Positions 5,673 through 5,708 of a DNA stretch of 5,708 bases are shown piece after piece. The position numbers and the translations under genes were made by a program. Every line of letters begins with the position of its first letter. The stretch's first letter is position 1. The notes below the pieces were generated by a model, which was given only the letters and a program-made list of their open reading frames with translations, did no database searches and had not been told where the DNA came from. The stretch comes from an uncultured Lachnospiraceae bacterium (GTDB lineage Bacteria; Bacillota; Clostridia; Lachnospirales; Lachnospiraceae): contig CAMJKC010000108.1 of the NCBI GenBank assembly GCA_946406305.1, forward strand, positions 1 through 5,708, given 5' to 3'.

Positions 5673-5708
5673 ACTATGGGTTAAAAATGTAAAAAAATAT
5701 ATATTTAT

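Noticed and set aside
5657..5685. Possible + strand promoter (TTGATA, then TTAAAA-like box) for a divergent gene beyond the right edge
   Set aside because: The -10 match is poor and the window ends before any start codon or ribosome-binding site, so it cannot be supported.

Overview
The window is strongly AT-rich DNA from a low-GC Firmicute, most likely a Clostridium-class anaerobe of the Lachnospiraceae type. Three things point there. The class A penicillin-binding protein has the N-terminal and Cys-rich C-terminal layout I associate with that family. The surface protein carries choline-binding-like aromatic repeats. The ribosome-binding sites (AGGAG, AGGAGGG) and sigma-A promoters (TTGACT/TATAAT) are Gram-positive in style. 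The species cannot be read from the sequence.

Layout. Positions 1-1630 on the + strand hold the end of a tightly packed operon: the last 56 codons of an XdhC/CoxI-family molybdenum-hydroxylase accessory protein, a 52-residue acidic protein of unknown function, and a 434-residue membrane-anchored TPR protein. The first junction has the stop codon touching the next ribosome-binding site, and the second is a 14-nt gene overlap, so all three are probably co-transcribed and the last two translationally coupled. The TPR gene ends tail-to-tail with a class A penicillin-binding protein on the - strand (1624-4200); the two reading frames share 7 bp and no terminator is visible between them.

Upstream of the penicillin-binding protein, an 88-bp gap holds an intrinsic terminator for the next gene and a compact sigma-A promoter for the penicillin-binding protein itself. 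The predicted transcription start falls on the A of the ATG and there is no Shine-Dalgarno sequence, so the message may be leaderless. The next gene, also on the - strand (4289-5584), encodes a secreted 431-residue protein. Its parts are a signal peptide, choline-binding-like repeats, two repeats resembling the Ltp (host cell surface-exposed lipoprotein) family, a charged ESRAK tandem-repeat linker, and an unassigned alpha/beta C-terminal region. It has a strong promoter with a 22-bp-period direct repeat over and upstream of the -35 box.

How the genes relate. The right two-thirds concerns the cell envelope: a bifunctional peptidoglycan synthase and a secreted protein probably attached to the wall. 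The TPR protein is probably also an envelope protein, with one transmembrane segment and TPR modules on both sides. The XdhC fragment belongs to molybdenum-cofactor enzyme maturation and shows no obvious link to the rest beyond sharing a transcript. I saw no mobile element, CRISPR array, tRNA or rRNA. The least-explained pieces are the Ltp-like surface protein and the leaderless architecture of the penicillin-binding protein gene.
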